DNA of 64,000 bases, taken from positions 1,817,001-1,881,000 of the forward strand of contig VTFK01000013.1 in NCBI GenBank assembly GCA_009617715.1, read 5' to 3'. Below are positions 39,890 through 52,209 of this stretch, in pieces. Position 1 is the first letter of the stretch, and each line of letters opens with the position of its first letter. The notes below the pieces were generated by a model. That model was not told the origin of the DNA. It saw only the letters and a list, made by a program, of their open reading frames with translations, and made no database searches. The stretch is from Plectrocnemia conspersa. Its lineage: Eukaryota > Arthropoda > Insecta > Trichoptera > Polycentropodidae. Made by a program: the position numbers and the translations under genes.

Positions 39890-40170
39890 CTATGTATAGG
39901 GGGGAGCTAAGTGGTCACGGTGCAAGATGTGATTTCCCCACGGACACATTTCCTCTCACAACTTGTTTTATTCCGCTGCATATCTTTCTCCCCATAACGC
40001 ATTTGAATACGTAGAATTTGTGACCCTTTTGTAGAGGCTCGATTTCGATCTCGCCGTTTACGTGAAGCACGTGCGATGGGAATTAATAAAACACGAGGAA
40101 AACGACGTTTTTTACGTGAAAATTGTTTAACGGGCGAACGCGGCGTGAACGTTTAGATTTAATTTATTTG
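39890..40170. other. GC-rich island with E-box
   Basis: GTTTACGTGAAGCACGTGCG contains CACGTG. ACACGAGGAAAACGACG and CGGGCGAACGCGGCG follow. Not coding. Confidence 0.3.
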
Positions 40171-40730
40171 CGTGGTTTTATTGTCTGAGTAACTTTATTA
40201 TAATAATAATATTAGAGCGATATATTTTTATTAAATAAATTTATGATCAACTTAATTAATTTTGAGAGCAAAATAAAAAATATATAAAATACTAAATCGC
40301 TTTAATAATATCACAGTCTGCAAGGTGTTAAATTTCCAAAGCGGAATCGAATTTTAATTTATAGAAAATACGGCATTAAAAATCATATTCATATCTATTA
40401 ATTGCAAGATACTATATTAATAAAGTAAATATATTTATAGGTTATTTTAATATAAAAAAGTAGTGTACGCGTGGTTACAAATAATAATACTAATCTCATA
40501 AAATATGTAAAAAATAATCATTAATTTAACACCAATATAATTTTAATAAAATAGTTCTTGAGAATAATTAATTTAAAATCTATTTTTTGCCTTTTTGTAT
40601 AATAAGCATACGCCTAAAGTTTTTTCATTATTTATTTACTGACTTTTAATTTAAATTTGTATAAATACCAATAAGTTGTTTGTACAAAAGGTTAATTAAA
40701 CCTTTGTTATACATTTATATATTATATATA

Positions 40731-40817
40731 AAGTTTGCCTCACGACTTTTCTAATTTATATAATTATAACTTAAATTAATTAAAATCATATAAATTATAA
40801 AAGTCGTAAGGCAAGTT
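40731..40817. repeat. 35-bp arm imperfect inverted repeat (87 nt)
   Basis: The arm AAGTTTGCCTCACGACTTTT (40731 onward) pairs with AAAAGTCGTAAGGCAAGTT (to 40817), continuing through CTAATTTATATAATT / AAATCATATAAATTAT. The spacer is 17 nt. About five positions mismatch. It is either a small fold-back element or a structured RNA. Confidence 0.6.
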
Positions 40818-42047
40818 ATTTAATATAATATTTTGTATTTATGCTATTTTTATCAATTATATTTTTACTGAGAATTTTTGCAAAGTGTATTAGGCAAACT
40901 GGTCTACAGATAATATTAAGACAATAATTTTTAAATAATTTAATTTATATTTTTAGTTAAAAATATAGTTCTTACTCAGAACTCCAAACATATATAGTCA
41001 GTGAACGTCAAATCTTCCTATTTTTACACACATACATTCGCACGTGCTTGGTCCGAGTCACAAGAATAAAGTCGTATACGTCACACAAAAATACGATTGT
41101 GTGTTGTTTTTCTTTCTACCTGCACTTCAATAACGATTATTATCGGGAAACTGCAGCGTATCGGCATACATTGGAGAGTTTGTCAGAGGTTTACATAATG
41201 TCAAACAAACCTCCTTTGTGCAGTTTTCTTAGGTTTCGTTCCAAAAAAAAATCTTTTCGTTAAAAATTCACTATGAAAAACTGTGATTATACCGAATCTA
41301 AACACAGTTTGCAGTTAACTGATATATTAAAAATTCGTACTACAATATTGCATCAGAGTTCTTTTTGTGAATGCGAGGGAGAAGCGATACATGCGCGTAA
41401 GAAAATTCATTGTCTCGCTTGTTCTTGTTGAAGCAGTAATGCTAATTTCAAGATTTTTTCGTCTGTGTCACATCCCACTATAAAAATAATTATTTTTGAC
41501 TATTATGCACAAAATAAATTTAAAAAATTATATATGTATATGTAATATCATAGTAACTGGTAGTCAACTCCTACCGTGTGGTTGAGTTAGTTCCATAGTC
41601 CGTGTGTTTTGGATAAAAAAATGAAATATGTGACGCTCATTGTTTTTTACGCCAGTTCTTTGGCTTACGCCATCAACCAAATAAACCTTTTTTTTTTGCA
41701 AAAAAAAGGCAAAAAAACAATTATAATTTTAGTTTATTTTATTAAGGCAATATTATTTTAAAACTTACTATTAAAGTTTTTTAATTTAATGGTTAAAACG
41801 ATTTTTATTCCAAACCTATTATTTACTATTGGTAATCGGATGGTGACGGATGTCAGTTAAACACAAATTAGATAGAAAAAAATATTTTTACTTAGATTGT
41901 CACCAAGAGACCTTGACCTTGATCTTGCCGATTTTGCAACCACAATTTATATAGTTTACTTATGAGCAATAGAAGAAATAAAATGTTTTAAAATATAGTA
42001 CAAAAATATTTTTAATACAAATAAGAACATCTAAACAATAATCACTC

Positions 42048-42167
42048 GGAGCTGAACCGAAAACCGTAAAAACCGATATTTATTCCGAAACGGAAACAGG
42101 AACCGAACTGATATATATTATATATTTAATTGAACCGTAACGAAAAAAATAACGGTTCGATGCCCTG
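42048..42167 (-). mobile_element. hAT-like transposon terminus (fragment)
   Basis: Read on the minus strand, the fragment starts at 42167 with CAGGGCATCGAACCG and then repeats AACCG/CGGTT motifs many times (CGTTACGGTT, CAGTTCGGTTCC, CGGTTTTTACGG, CGGTTCAG). A CAGGG terminus with reiterated subterminal ACCG motifs is characteristic of Ac-like hAT elements. The opposite end and an 8-bp target duplication were not found, so this is a truncated relic. It ends about 100 bp before the NRF1-type site of the GCDH promoter. Confidence 0.5.
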
Positions 42168-42265
42168 CTAAATAACTCAATTTAATAATTTAACGCCGTT
42201 TTGGCCCGAGAGTTTGGCACGCCTGTAATTTGTTCACGGTCAACTTCGCGTACAAAGTGCTAAAC

Positions 42266-42277
42266 TGCGCATGCGCC
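42266..42277. promoter_or_regulatory. NRF1/Ewg-type palindromic site
   Basis: TGCGCATGCGCC contains the palindromic core GCGCATGCGC (42267-42276), the consensus of nuclear respiratory factor 1 (Erect wing in Drosophila). It lies about 260 bp upstream of the GCDH start codon. NRF1 is known for controlling nuclear genes for mitochondrial proteins, so the context fits. Binding itself is inferred. Confidence 0.6.
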
Positions 42278-42318
42278 AAACTCACAAGAGCGAGACGGCT
42301 GTATGCCGATAACAAACG

Positions 42319-42350
42319 TCATTCGGTCTGTCGTTTACGTGTAATCAGTG
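42319..42350 (+). promoter_or_regulatory. Candidate transcription start region of GCDH
   Basis: Two initiator-like motifs lie here: TCATTC (42319-42324), which fits the arthropod TCAKTY consensus, and TCAGTG (42345-42350), which fits TCAGT. Either would give a 5' UTR of about 190-215 nt and puts the start 45-75 bp after the NRF1-type site. No TATA box stands at the right distance. The TATATAAATA at 42514 is only about 20 bp from the ATG and would be too close. Confidence 0.4.
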
Positions 42351-42536
42351 CTGCGTTCTGTATTTATCCAAATTGGTGGTAAACACTCGTAAAAATCGGA
42401 TAAAAATATCTCCCATGGGACAGTGAACGTAAACGCTTCGGTTCAAGGTCAAAAAACAGTTGCGTAACGCTATACAGCTGACGACCAGTTTTGAGGTTAG
42501 TGTTCCATACTGGTATATAAATACCATAATACCAAT

Positions 42537-43820
42537 ATGTTTGTGCGCTCGCTCCTAAGTTTGAAAAACTGCTCTCAACTATTGACTAAACCGCAAAATT
42601 TGAGCCGAGTTCAGACATGTTTCAACTCAACTTCGAAACCCGTATTCAACTGGGAGGACGCCCTAAATCTGGAATCGCAGCTAGCCGAAGACGAAATAGC
42701 CATGAGGGACACGTTCCGGAGTTACTGCCAGGAGAAACTTCTACCCAGAGTGTTGGACGCCAACCGAAAGGAACTCTTTCACAAAGATATACTTACAGAG
42801 ATGGGGGAGCTAGGTGTGCTGGGATGCACCATTAAAGGCTACGGGTGTGCAGGTGTATCGAACGTTACCTATGGACTCCTAGCAAGAGAAGTAGAGAGGG
42901 TCGACTCTGCATACAGATCGGCGTTTAGCGTCCAGAGCTCTCTTGCAATGGGTGCCATTTATATGTACGGCTCGGACGCTCAAAAAAATAAATACTTACC
43001 TGGAATGGCCAAAGGAAACATAGTGGGTTGCTTCGGTCTAACTGAGCCAAACCACGGAAGCGATCCAGGATCAATGGAGACTAAAGCAAAATTCGACCCT
43101 AAAACAAAGACATACGCGATATCTGGCTCTAAAACGTGGATCACTAGCTCTCCTATAGCTGATGTTATGATCATATGGGCGAAAGTAGACGGTGGAATCA
43201 TAAAAGGATTCATAATAGATCGATCAGAAGTCAAATCAGGTCTAGCTACGCCTAAAATAGAAGGCAAGTTTTCACTGAGAGCGTCCGATACCGGCATGAT
43301 ATTGATGGACGATGTCATTGTTTCCGAAGAGAACTTATTACCTAACGTTCAAGGGTTGAAAGGTCCCTTTGGGTGTTTGAACAATGCCAGATACGGTATT
43401 GCGTGGGGGGCTTTGGGCGCTGCTGAAGCATGTCTCGAGATTGCCAGACGCTATACTTTAGATAGGAAACAGTTCGGAAGACCGCTAGCTGCTAATCAGA
43501 TAATACAAAAGAAGTTGGCCGACATGCTTACCGATATCAGCCTGGCTCTACAGGGCTGCCTCCAAGTTGGCAGGCTCAAGGACGAGGGCCTCGCTCACCC
43601 CGATATGATATCCTTGATCAAGAGGAACTCGTGCGGAAAGGCGCTGGATATTGCAAGAGTCGCGAGGGATATGCTAGGGGGCAACGGAATTTCTGATGAA
43701 TACCACATCATTAGGCACGCCATGAACTTGGAAGCGGTCAACACGTATGAAGGAACACACGATATTCACGCTTTGATCTTGGGCAGGGCCATCACCGGAA
43801 TACCTGCGTTCGCCTCTTGA
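42537..43820 (+). CDS. GCDH: Glutaryl-CoA dehydrogenase, mitochondrial (complete, single exon)
   Basis: This 427-residue acyl-CoA dehydrogenase-family protein should oxidatively decarboxylate glutaryl-CoA to crotonyl-CoA in the mitochondrial matrix, passing electrons from FAD to ETF, in lysine, hydroxylysine and tryptophan catabolism. Residues 1-39 are basic with no Asp/Glu, as expected for a targeting peptide. The acyl-CoA dehydrogenase N-terminal, middle and C-terminal domains follow without gaps. Visible motifs are [16 protein letters not shown] (165-180, flavin and substrate region), [10 protein letters not shown] (245-254), and [20 protein letters not shown] (378-397, second family signature). 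The catalytic base is Glu405 in TYEGTHD. Glu120 and Arg127 in [10 protein letters not shown] match the glutarate-recognising Glu87/Arg94 of human GCDH (mature numbering), which separates it from straight-chain enzymes. The length is normal for the family. The ATG has A at -3, and an in-frame TAG lies at 42498-42500, so no longer N-terminus is possible without an upstream intron. The frame is uninterrupted, so the copy looks functional. It is much GC-richer than its surroundings. Confidence 0.97.
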   Translation: MFVRSLLSLKNCSQLLTKPQNLSRVQTCFNSTSKPVFNWEDALNLESQLAEDEIAMRDTFRSYCQEKLLPRVLDANRKELFHKDILTEMGELGVLGCTIKGYGCAGVSNVTYGLLAREVERVDSAYRSAFSVQSSLAMGAIYMYGSDAQKNKYLPGMAKGNIVGCFGLTEPNHGSDPGSMETKAKFDPKTKTYAISGSKTWITSSPIADVMIIWAKVDGGIIKGFIIDRSEVKSGLATPKIEGKFSLRASDTGMILMDDVIVSEENLLPNVQGLKGPFGCLNNARYGIAWGALGAAEACLEIARRYTLDRKQFGRPLAANQIIQKKLADMLTDISLALQGCLQVGRLKDEGLAHPDMISLIKRNSCGKALDIARVARDMLGGNGISDEYHIIRHAMNLEAVNTYEGTHDIHALILGRAITGIPAFAS

Positions 43821-44062
43821 ATAGTCCGTAATATCAACGGGACGAGTTTCCGCGTAGATTATGCCTATGAGCACAATGAACATGTTACGGGAATGCATTT
43901 AATTAATACGCTTGCCATTGTATGGTATTGAGTGGCGAACTGCAGTGATGCGAATATGTCATATTCTCGAAACTATACCACCTTACAATTTTAATAATCT
44001 GTGTATATAATTATAGTCATAAATAAAATTTATATATTTTAAACGATATCTTTGTGTGTATT
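43821..44062 (+). terminator. GCDH 3' UTR, AATAAA signal and GT-rich element
   Basis: After the TGA stop the sequence becomes AT-rich. AATAAA at 44022-44027 is followed by TTTGTGTGTATT at 44051-44062, the usual spacing of a cleavage signal and its GT-rich downstream element. Cleavage near 44040 would give a 3' UTR of about 220 nt. No encoded poly(A) tract or flanking duplication of a recent retrocopy is seen. Confidence 0.6.
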
Positions 44063-44064
44063 AT

Positions 44065-46180
44065 TTTATAGTAACAAGATAAAAAATGACATTCAATTTA
44101 AGACAATAAGATTAAGATACTCGTTTATAACAGGTCTTTTAAACCAAATATTATTATTATTTTTAAAGTTTTTTTAATTATAAATAAAAAAATATTAGTA
44201 CGTGAATAAATTGTTGTAACGTAAAAAAATTTTACTACATCATCTTGAAATAAATAATAATTTATTTTTCCAGGCAGCAAATATATTAATATAGTTTTTT
44301 TTATACACACATATAGTTTAAATAAACAAAGAATAATGATATATATATATATAGAAAACCAGATCATTATACATTTATATTTTACTATATACATTACATT
44401 AATTACATTACATACAAAGACTAAAAATATATTTTTTAAATTCCAGTAAAATTTATTAAAAAGGTAATTTATCATTGTTGTTATTTTTTCTGAAGGTTAT
44501 ATTTCAAAATATATAAATGCATCAAGTGTTTTATATTTTATAAAACTTTTGATGAAAAATTGTAAGCAGTGAAAATATTATTTTAATTTGAGTCATTATA
44601 TATCAATTTAAAGTCCACAATCAAGATTCAATTTTTAAATGAAACCAATGTAAAATGTCAAAGAAATATTTCAGAACCACTCTTGCTTCGTCTTTTGTCC
44701 ATGAGCATCAGACAATTTTAATATCTAATTTTGGTTATCATAAAAACACGTAAAACGACTCACCCGTCCCAATATATTGTTAACAGCAAAACTGTGACAA
44801 AAAAAATGACTATCGCAAATTTATATTAAATTGAAATTAAACTCATAAACATCTTGAATAAGTTACAACAGTTATCGCGTCTTTAAAATCCCACATAAAT
44901 AAAGGCCAAACATTTCTTTGTTTTTTTTATTGAAATTTATATTTCTAAATGTCTTTAACCAGTTAACATTCTTCTTTTAATTTGTTTTAGACGAATTTAT
45001 GATTTTTTTTATTTTTTATAAGCAGTTTTTTTGAAACAAGATGTTGGATCAGGCTGGCGAACAAACTTAACCTTGATTTTTACAAAGTCTAATTTTAGAA
45101 AAAGTTTAATGTTTTTAAATTTCTATTGTTATAATTGTCTACTGGTGTCTGGATTGAAAAAAAATTGTGTCCACAATAGCGCAAAAACTACCCCATCATT
45201 TTCAGTCTGCCTTGATTTTGGAACCCGTTGTAAAACGCACAGTTAAAATATTCATAGAGACAATTCAAAGTTTGCACGAAATATTTATGTAATCCTCGGG
45301 GTATTTTCTGGGACTTTTCCGATGCCGATACATTTGCCAGACGTTAATATTGAATCGGAGGGATGGAAATATTTTCGTACTTAGCGCCGCGAGGATTACG
45401 TGTTTTTATTTTTGGCTCGTGTTTTGTGAGCAATATGTCTTGAATTTAAAAGTAGAAATCCTCTGCGGGACGTTAAGATTTATTTTGCGTTTAAATGAGA
45501 TTGGGTCTTTTGAGGTAGAATTTGAGTCGATTAACTCTCACTTGACAAGAGGGTGGGTTGGGATAATTTTTGAGGGATTATTTTTTACTGTGCATAAATA
45601 TATGCGTATTTTTGTGGCTTCTGAAACCTGTACGTACCCAACATATACGAAAATGTCGGATAAAAATATTCAAATACTTTACAGAATATATGAATTTATA
45701 TATTATCATTATAAAATATTTTCTAAAAGATATATGTGAATACAAATACAACTTGGTTCAGGAAGGAACAATTTAAAATATAAAAACATTCATGTATTTT
45801 TTTAAATTAAAATATATGGACGACATCAGGTGTAAAAAAAATCAAAGTCAAATTTTAGCATTAATTATTAATATAAATGTATTAATTAAACATTACAATT
45901 TTATTATCAGCTGATTGAAAAATATGTAATATATAATTAATACGATTAAAGAAATTTAAGATTATCAAATGCGCCAGAAAAAACTTGTGTTTCAAACGAA
46001 ACCTACAAAATTCACAAAAAATTACCAAATAATGTTTTTAAAATATATTTTAATTCCTATCATTACCTTTAAACTTTCTATCAAATTATATTATATAATA
46101 ATTGGCTTCATAATTGAGCATTGAAATTGTTATCGTATAGACGACATATTTGTATTTACAATTATTATACAATTGTAATT
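44065..46180. other. AT-rich DNA downstream of GCDH
   Basis: The first kilobase is very AT-rich and open by chance on the minus strand. A GC-richer block lies at 45.26-45.56 kb. No gene is supported. Confidence 0.5.
45260..45560. other. GC-richer block
   Basis: TAGCGCCGCGAGGATTACG, CTTTTCCGATGCCGATAC and GATTGGGTC words occur in AT-rich surroundings. A 129-codon frame crosses it and runs on into pure AT sequence, where it loses coding character. I treat the block as a candidate regulatory element. Confidence 0.3.
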
Positions 46181-46184
46181 CGCT

Positions 46185-46270
46185 AATACTAAAGATATTG
46201 TAGCGATTTAACACACGCGCATCTGAAGTCCCGTGAACTGTACCCACGAACCTAGCAGCTATTGAGAAGA
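46185..46270 (-). pseudogene. Possible Harbinger-type nuclease fragment
   Basis: One minus-strand frame reads AARFVGTVHGTSDARVLN followed by RYNIF. Harbinger nucleases have the pattern 'VARWPGSVHDARVL..S.IF' around their second catalytic Asp. The match would need a three-residue insertion between H and D. The upstream frame is not recognisable. The hypothesis is weak, but notable because Harbinger-like MITEs occur in the same window. Confidence 0.3.
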
Positions 46271-46804
46271 ACGCCGCATTTCTACTACCCTTCTTCAATG
46301 TGCGAATTGAGTATATGGTTTACGCGCATGCCGGTGTATAAAATGCAGTGCAAAACCAAACTATACACATTTGACTCCACTACATACCGATGTTCGTACT
46401 ACTTCTTCGCTCCAAGAATATACAAGATACCACAGAAAAATATACTGAATAAATGTTACAATAACAATAAAAATGTTGATATAAGCCTATGTTACTGATA
46501 ATGCTGAAAACATGATGATAAATTCGCTTTATCTAGTTTTAACCAACGCGACGTGAATGACTTGAGAAGGATGGATAAAAGACGTTGATGGATATTTAAA
46601 TCCATATTGATCGAAAGTGTGACACGGCAATGACACGGGTTTCTTGTTGTATTAAGGTACACAACATCGGTGTTTCTTATAACTTGTTGAATGCTTTTTT
46701 TGAAATATGAGAAGTTTTATGGTTACCTTAATAATTGTATATATAATTTATAGTTTTTTAATAAAAAAAAATTTAACACTAGTAATTTATTTTTAGCTAC
46801 AGCT

Positions 46805-47155
<351 letters not shown>

Positions 47156-47929
47156 AAATATGTTATAATAATTAATGCATGTTGTCACTTGTTTCAGTTA
47201 TCTGATTATTGAAAACTTTAGTATAATTATTTTACTACGAAATGTTTTAAAATATATCAAAAAATTCTAAAAAATATAAGAGTTACTGTGTTGTCCAGCA
47301 GAATGGTCTTGCAGGTTGATAGTCACAGACTTATTTTACTTCTCTGGTTATACATTTGTGATACATTTAACGATCTTTCAGATTAAGACAAAACACTACA
47401 TGAAAAAATATATCAACAAAAATCTCTATCAAAGGGATATTATTAAAATAGCCTCAGAAAGAATAGCTGTCATTACGACTTGTATAGTTTATATTATATT
47501 TATTTTGTGGCAATCGATTATTGTTTTAACTGTATAATAACTTCCGCAATAAGTTAGTAAACAAAGCGATTTGTCAAGGATGTTTTGTTTCTGATGGTTT
47601 ACCACTTTTAATGTCTTGTCTATTTGAAATAAAAAACTGGCTACAAACTAAACTCAGAAGTTTAGGTAGATGTTCTTCAGACTTAACTAAGGATTGAATT
47701 GGAATACTGCGATTATATTTAAGTAAGAACATATATTTACGCATTGCTAAAAACATCATTTCATCTTGAAACAAATAAATAAAAATGTGATTTATTATTT
47801 TAAGATGAACAAAGCCGATATTGTGCCGCATTGTAAACTCAATTAATTTTATCAGAAGCGAAAGAGCGCGTGAAAAAAAATTCTCTGACGAAGGGCCCGC
47901 AAACATTTCGCACAGTAGGTATCAAAACA

Positions 47930-48290
47930 AACAGGCGGCGATTTACCGGGGTGCTCAAAAATAATATATGACGTGTGTGGTGGCGGATGCGCCGTGACAC
48001 CTACAGATACAGCCAGCTGCCACAAGCGCGGATCAATCACAAAGGTAAACACGAACAGAAATTAATATCCGGGAAAACTAAGTGCAAACAAAGCCTCCGG
48101 GCTTCTGGGTGGGTGGCGGAGCCTCCGTGGCCCCCCATCCGGGTGTATATTTCGCCCGGGCGAAACTCTTATTTTAAACTCTGCGAAAGCAAACGTTGCA
48201 AAAGGGAAAGATACCGATGTCAGCGCGAAAATGTTTGCTATCAAAAACACTCGCCTGGAGGGAAAAAACACGCACGCCTCTTTGAATTTA
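47930..48290. other. GC-rich island
   Basis: GTGGTGGCGGATGCGCCGTG, CCTCCGTGGCCCCCCATCCG and TTCGCCCGGGCGAA (palindromic) occur here. Frames are open on both strands, so base composition explains them. Confidence 0.3.
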
Positions 48291-51200
48291 ATATATAATA
48301 TTGTAATTATGTAATTTAGAGACTGTCCGTCATAACACTAAACGTAAATAATAATAATAATAATACCAAATCACAAATTTAATTTTGATTAATAATACTG
48401 TAATAACTAAAATTGTACGTACCGTCTATCGTTTAAGTAGACGTCGTTCGACATTGAGGATTAAAATTAATAAAATATAAAATACTGTTATAACAAAATA
48501 GGCAAGAATTAAACCCAAATAATAAACAACTATTACTCACACAAATTAAAGATAAAAATGCTATATTAGTGTATTTAAAAATGTATTGGTCATTGATTAT
48601 ATAATATGATATTATATTTATAAAAATATATCAGTTCATTAGGGCATTTTTTTTGATACACATATTTTATTGTGTAACATTTTGATGATTTACTTTTTAT
48701 TTAAATTATATAAATTTAATTATTCAATATAAATTAAGCTCCAACGATATTTTTATTAGTATTTTTTATGCACATATGACCTAGATGTTAAGCGGCCAAC
48801 ATAACTGCCACCTAGTACGTGAAAATTGCTCGAAAAAGTTTGCTGCCAACTGTCAAATGTTAAACGAAAAAGGTAAAATATTTTAGTTCAGCACATTTTG
48901 AAACGCCACATCGATCTCCATAATTTATAAACCGAAAATATTACATTTTATATACCCTCAATGTCAAAACATCGAATAATATAAATCTTCAAAGAGAGAA
49001 TCAAAATGGCGGCCATTGAATTTATATTGGGTGTAATAAAAAAGTATATGCTAAATATTGACTAGATATAATCGACATTACGACATAACACTATTTTATG
49101 TACTAGAAACTGTCAGTTTAACAGGGCTGTAAAATTCATCATATAATATAATTTTATGATAATAATTTAAATATACATATATAAAAGAGGTTTCTAAAAT
49201 GAGTAGAAAGTTAAAATAAGAATAATTTATTGTAACTTTGAATAGCTTAAATTTAAAATAGTGACAACTGTAAATAAACCGCCAATCAAACGGTTTAATT
49301 AATCATTACGTTTTGAAATTATATATGATTTGAAAAAAGCTCAATTTTTTATAAAATATAGCTACCGAAATAATCAATAAATGAAATAAGAAGTTAATGA
49401 TGTAAGATTTCTGTTTTCGTTGTTCAAGTGGTCGCTATGGGGACTTCTTAATGTATAATTAATAACGAAAAAGATGAAAAATCGCTTAAAGTTTTTAAAG
49501 GATCTTAGATTTTCACATTTTTGTTCATGCTTAATAACTTTGAGATACATAATCAAATTAGTAATTGAAGGAATATCCAAGGCTCAAGAGTTTTTACAGC
49601 AAAATATAAAAAATCTTGTTAAAAGCTTATTTAAATTTCATAAATATGGTATCCACTCGAACTTGTGACTGTGAATCCTGTGTGACTGATATTTTTTCAC
49701 AGTGATTGTAAATATATATGTGAATAATTATTATTATTAATTTAATTAGCGCACAGAGCACTGCAACTAGTTTATGATTATTTATGAAACAATCTTTATT
49801 ACATATTCACAGGAAAAGCAACAATGGCGTTTAAAGAGATGCGTTATAGAGAAGCAAAGTAATTATTAGGCTCAGTAAATAATTAGATTTATTGCAAATT
49901 TTTAACAATTCTAGTAACACTGCAGTGTTACTGGGTAAAATAAAATAACTGTTACTTTTTGTATCTTTACTTTCTGAATATTTCTCGTACAGCATTTAGG
50001 AAATTTACAATGTTAGGTTCTCCCACTTTAACAAATAATCATTAATGATAGAGTGAATTAGTAAAATATATAATCCTGACTCTGCTTATATAGTATGCTA
50101 GTTTAACATCACAAAAGTGTTCTGCTCAATGCAAACGGGGTAAAACTCATTTTTTTCTTTTAATATTAAAATAGTTTCATATTTACGACCGAACTGCATC
50201 GAAGCGAGCCGAGTGGACCTATTGCATTTTTCACATTGTAACTATAAAGTATTCCGCACGAAGTAAGTTACCCTAAACTTACTTAGGGCAACTTTCGACT
50301 TTACATAATGTCGGCACATAAATTCCCAACAACGATTAACGTTTTATAAGTGCAGAAATTACCGTCATAAATTATCAACAGAGTGAAAGCTGCTCTTAAA
50401 GATATGATTCTTTCGAATAATCGATTTTAATTAGCAACCCTTGAAACATTTAATTATAAATCACCGCAGTATTTAACTTTTATCTTATAAATTACCAGTG
50501 AGAGCGACGTAAAAATGTAATTTTCCTGTAAAGGTTATATTTTTTTGCTATATATATATATGTGTGTGTTTGTGGAATTGTGCCAAAAAACAAATTAGTT
50601 CTGATCTGCTCGCTCGCCAATGACCGTATGAATTACCATAAAATGTACATTTTTATGTATTAAAAAAGGCGTATGATACTCATATTGTTCCATTTAGTTG
50701 CACAATGGCTAAATGTAAAAACATGTAAATCGAATTAGGGCCACTTGTTTTTTTTTTTTACCAAAATTGTGCAAAATAATAAATTAACTTTTAATGCAAA
50801 TTCCGGCAAAAGCCATTGTTGGTAAAATACGATGTATATCTAAAAATAATACATAAAATCTGATTACAAAATAAAAATCAGATAATCTTAAAAAATATTA
50901 GTCATAGTCATAATGACAGAGAGATTTTATGTTCCTTATTGTAATATTATTTAATAAATACAAATATTCATACTAAAGCCTTTTATAAAATAGGAAAAAT
51001 GAATTAAATATATATAAAATTCAGGGAAATACTTTTTATAAACTTAATTTTATGTCACACTTTTTTATTTTAAAGCTGTAAAACTACATACATTGATTAA
51101 GTCTCTATTGCCTTACTTAAGCATAGAAAATTTTCAGGTGTTCGAAAATAATACAAATGCTATTTAAGCAATGTTATGTTTACATCTAGCTTAAGCTTAT

Positions 51201-51360
51201 CCTTAAAAACTATGCATATAACAAACAAAAATTATTATTTACTATCTTTTGTACACGGTTTTATCCGAATTTTGCTCTTTGCTATATCTTATTATACATT
51301 TACATTTTATTTAAATTAAGTTTAAATTTTAAATAAGCGTGTAAATTATCTTAGAGGCTT

Positions 51361-51403
51361 AGATTCGAATCCCACATGAATTTTAGTGCTTTTTAATTTT
51401 TAT
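51361..51403 (+). repeat. SINE-like tRNA-derived fragment 2
   Basis: AGATTCGAATCCC (B-box-like) is followed by ACATGAATTTTAGTGCTTTT, matching the fragment at 22523. No full tRNA cloverleaf can be folded around it. Confidence 0.4.
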
Positions 51404-52209
51404 CATGTCTGAAAGATCGCATTTAGTGATGATTGTATTTTATCTAACGGAGGGAGAATAAAAAAAATCTAAGTCATGCATAGAGTCGTTAATTGATTTT
51501 AATATGAATGACACTGATTCACATCATTATGTTTAAGTTCTGGTATCTTACTACTTCCTCGTATGTGTTGTTTGCTTCTATTCTCGTATTACGTATTAGA
51601 CTAATGCCTGTTATGTTACAAAGAAAGATATTTAATAAAATTATCTAGAATTGTGCTTGTTGGATTCATAAATTTAATCACTCTTCTATTCACAATTAGA
51701 GATTTTAGCTGATGATATTGAATTATAAAAAGATCAATTTAGCTAATGATAAAGCATTTTTTTAGGCCAGCTAAAGAAAAAATAGGTTTATCGTTAAATT
51801 GGGCCATCACCGTGAGTCACTTTTTAACAGCTGAAGTAACAAAGTACACACTTAAAATCAGAAGTGATTAAAATATTATTCGCATTCAGAAAATATAGCA
51901 CGCGCGCAACCATTTTCCATATGTTGTAGCGGCTAACATGAATTAATTTCTGAAAAACTCACCGCCTTAGATATTTTTTACCAATAACACAAACATATGT
52001 GTTTAATATATTTTTTAAATAAATTAGTAAATCTTGTTGATCCACTTGTTGGTGTTAGATGTTTTGACGTCAGATATTAAAATAAATAAAATGTTACAAT
52101 GCGATATTATGTTTTATAACTATCTCTAGATAATCTTTAGCAACTATTTTTATAAGAAAAAGTAATCTGATATCTTTTCGCCTTGTATGTTTTTTTTTAT
52201 TTTATTTTT

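Larger units (their letters stand above)
32290..42040. other. AT-rich intergenic DNA upstream of GCDH
   Basis: No gene is seen. It contains GC-rich islands at 33.3-33.65, 34.8-35.2, 36.2-36.65 and 39.9-40.15 kb, the hairpins at 38297 and 40731, and a GC-richer stretch at 36960-37110. That last stretch holds an imperfect inverted repeat (GGCGCCAGGTA versus TACCTGACGCC). Confidence 0.5.

Noticed and set aside
42514..42523. TATATAAATA as a GCDH TATA box
   Set aside because: It lies only about 20 bp before the start codon, which leaves no room for a transcription start and leader.
42980..43318. 112-codon antisense frame inside GCDH
   Set aside because: It is a shadow of the real gene on the opposite strand.
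44125..44475. 116-codon minus-strand frame downstream of GCDH
   Set aside because: It is almost entirely I/F/Y/K/N from AT-rich DNA, with no motif and a low-complexity core. It is a chance opening.
45350..45739. 129-codon plus frame
   Set aside because: The first half lies in a GC-richer non-coding block and the second runs into AT low-complexity. No family features are present.
47574..47906. 110-codon minus frame ending KPSETKHP
   Set aside because: It could be a decayed transposase or nothing. No signature residues could be recognised, so no gene is called.
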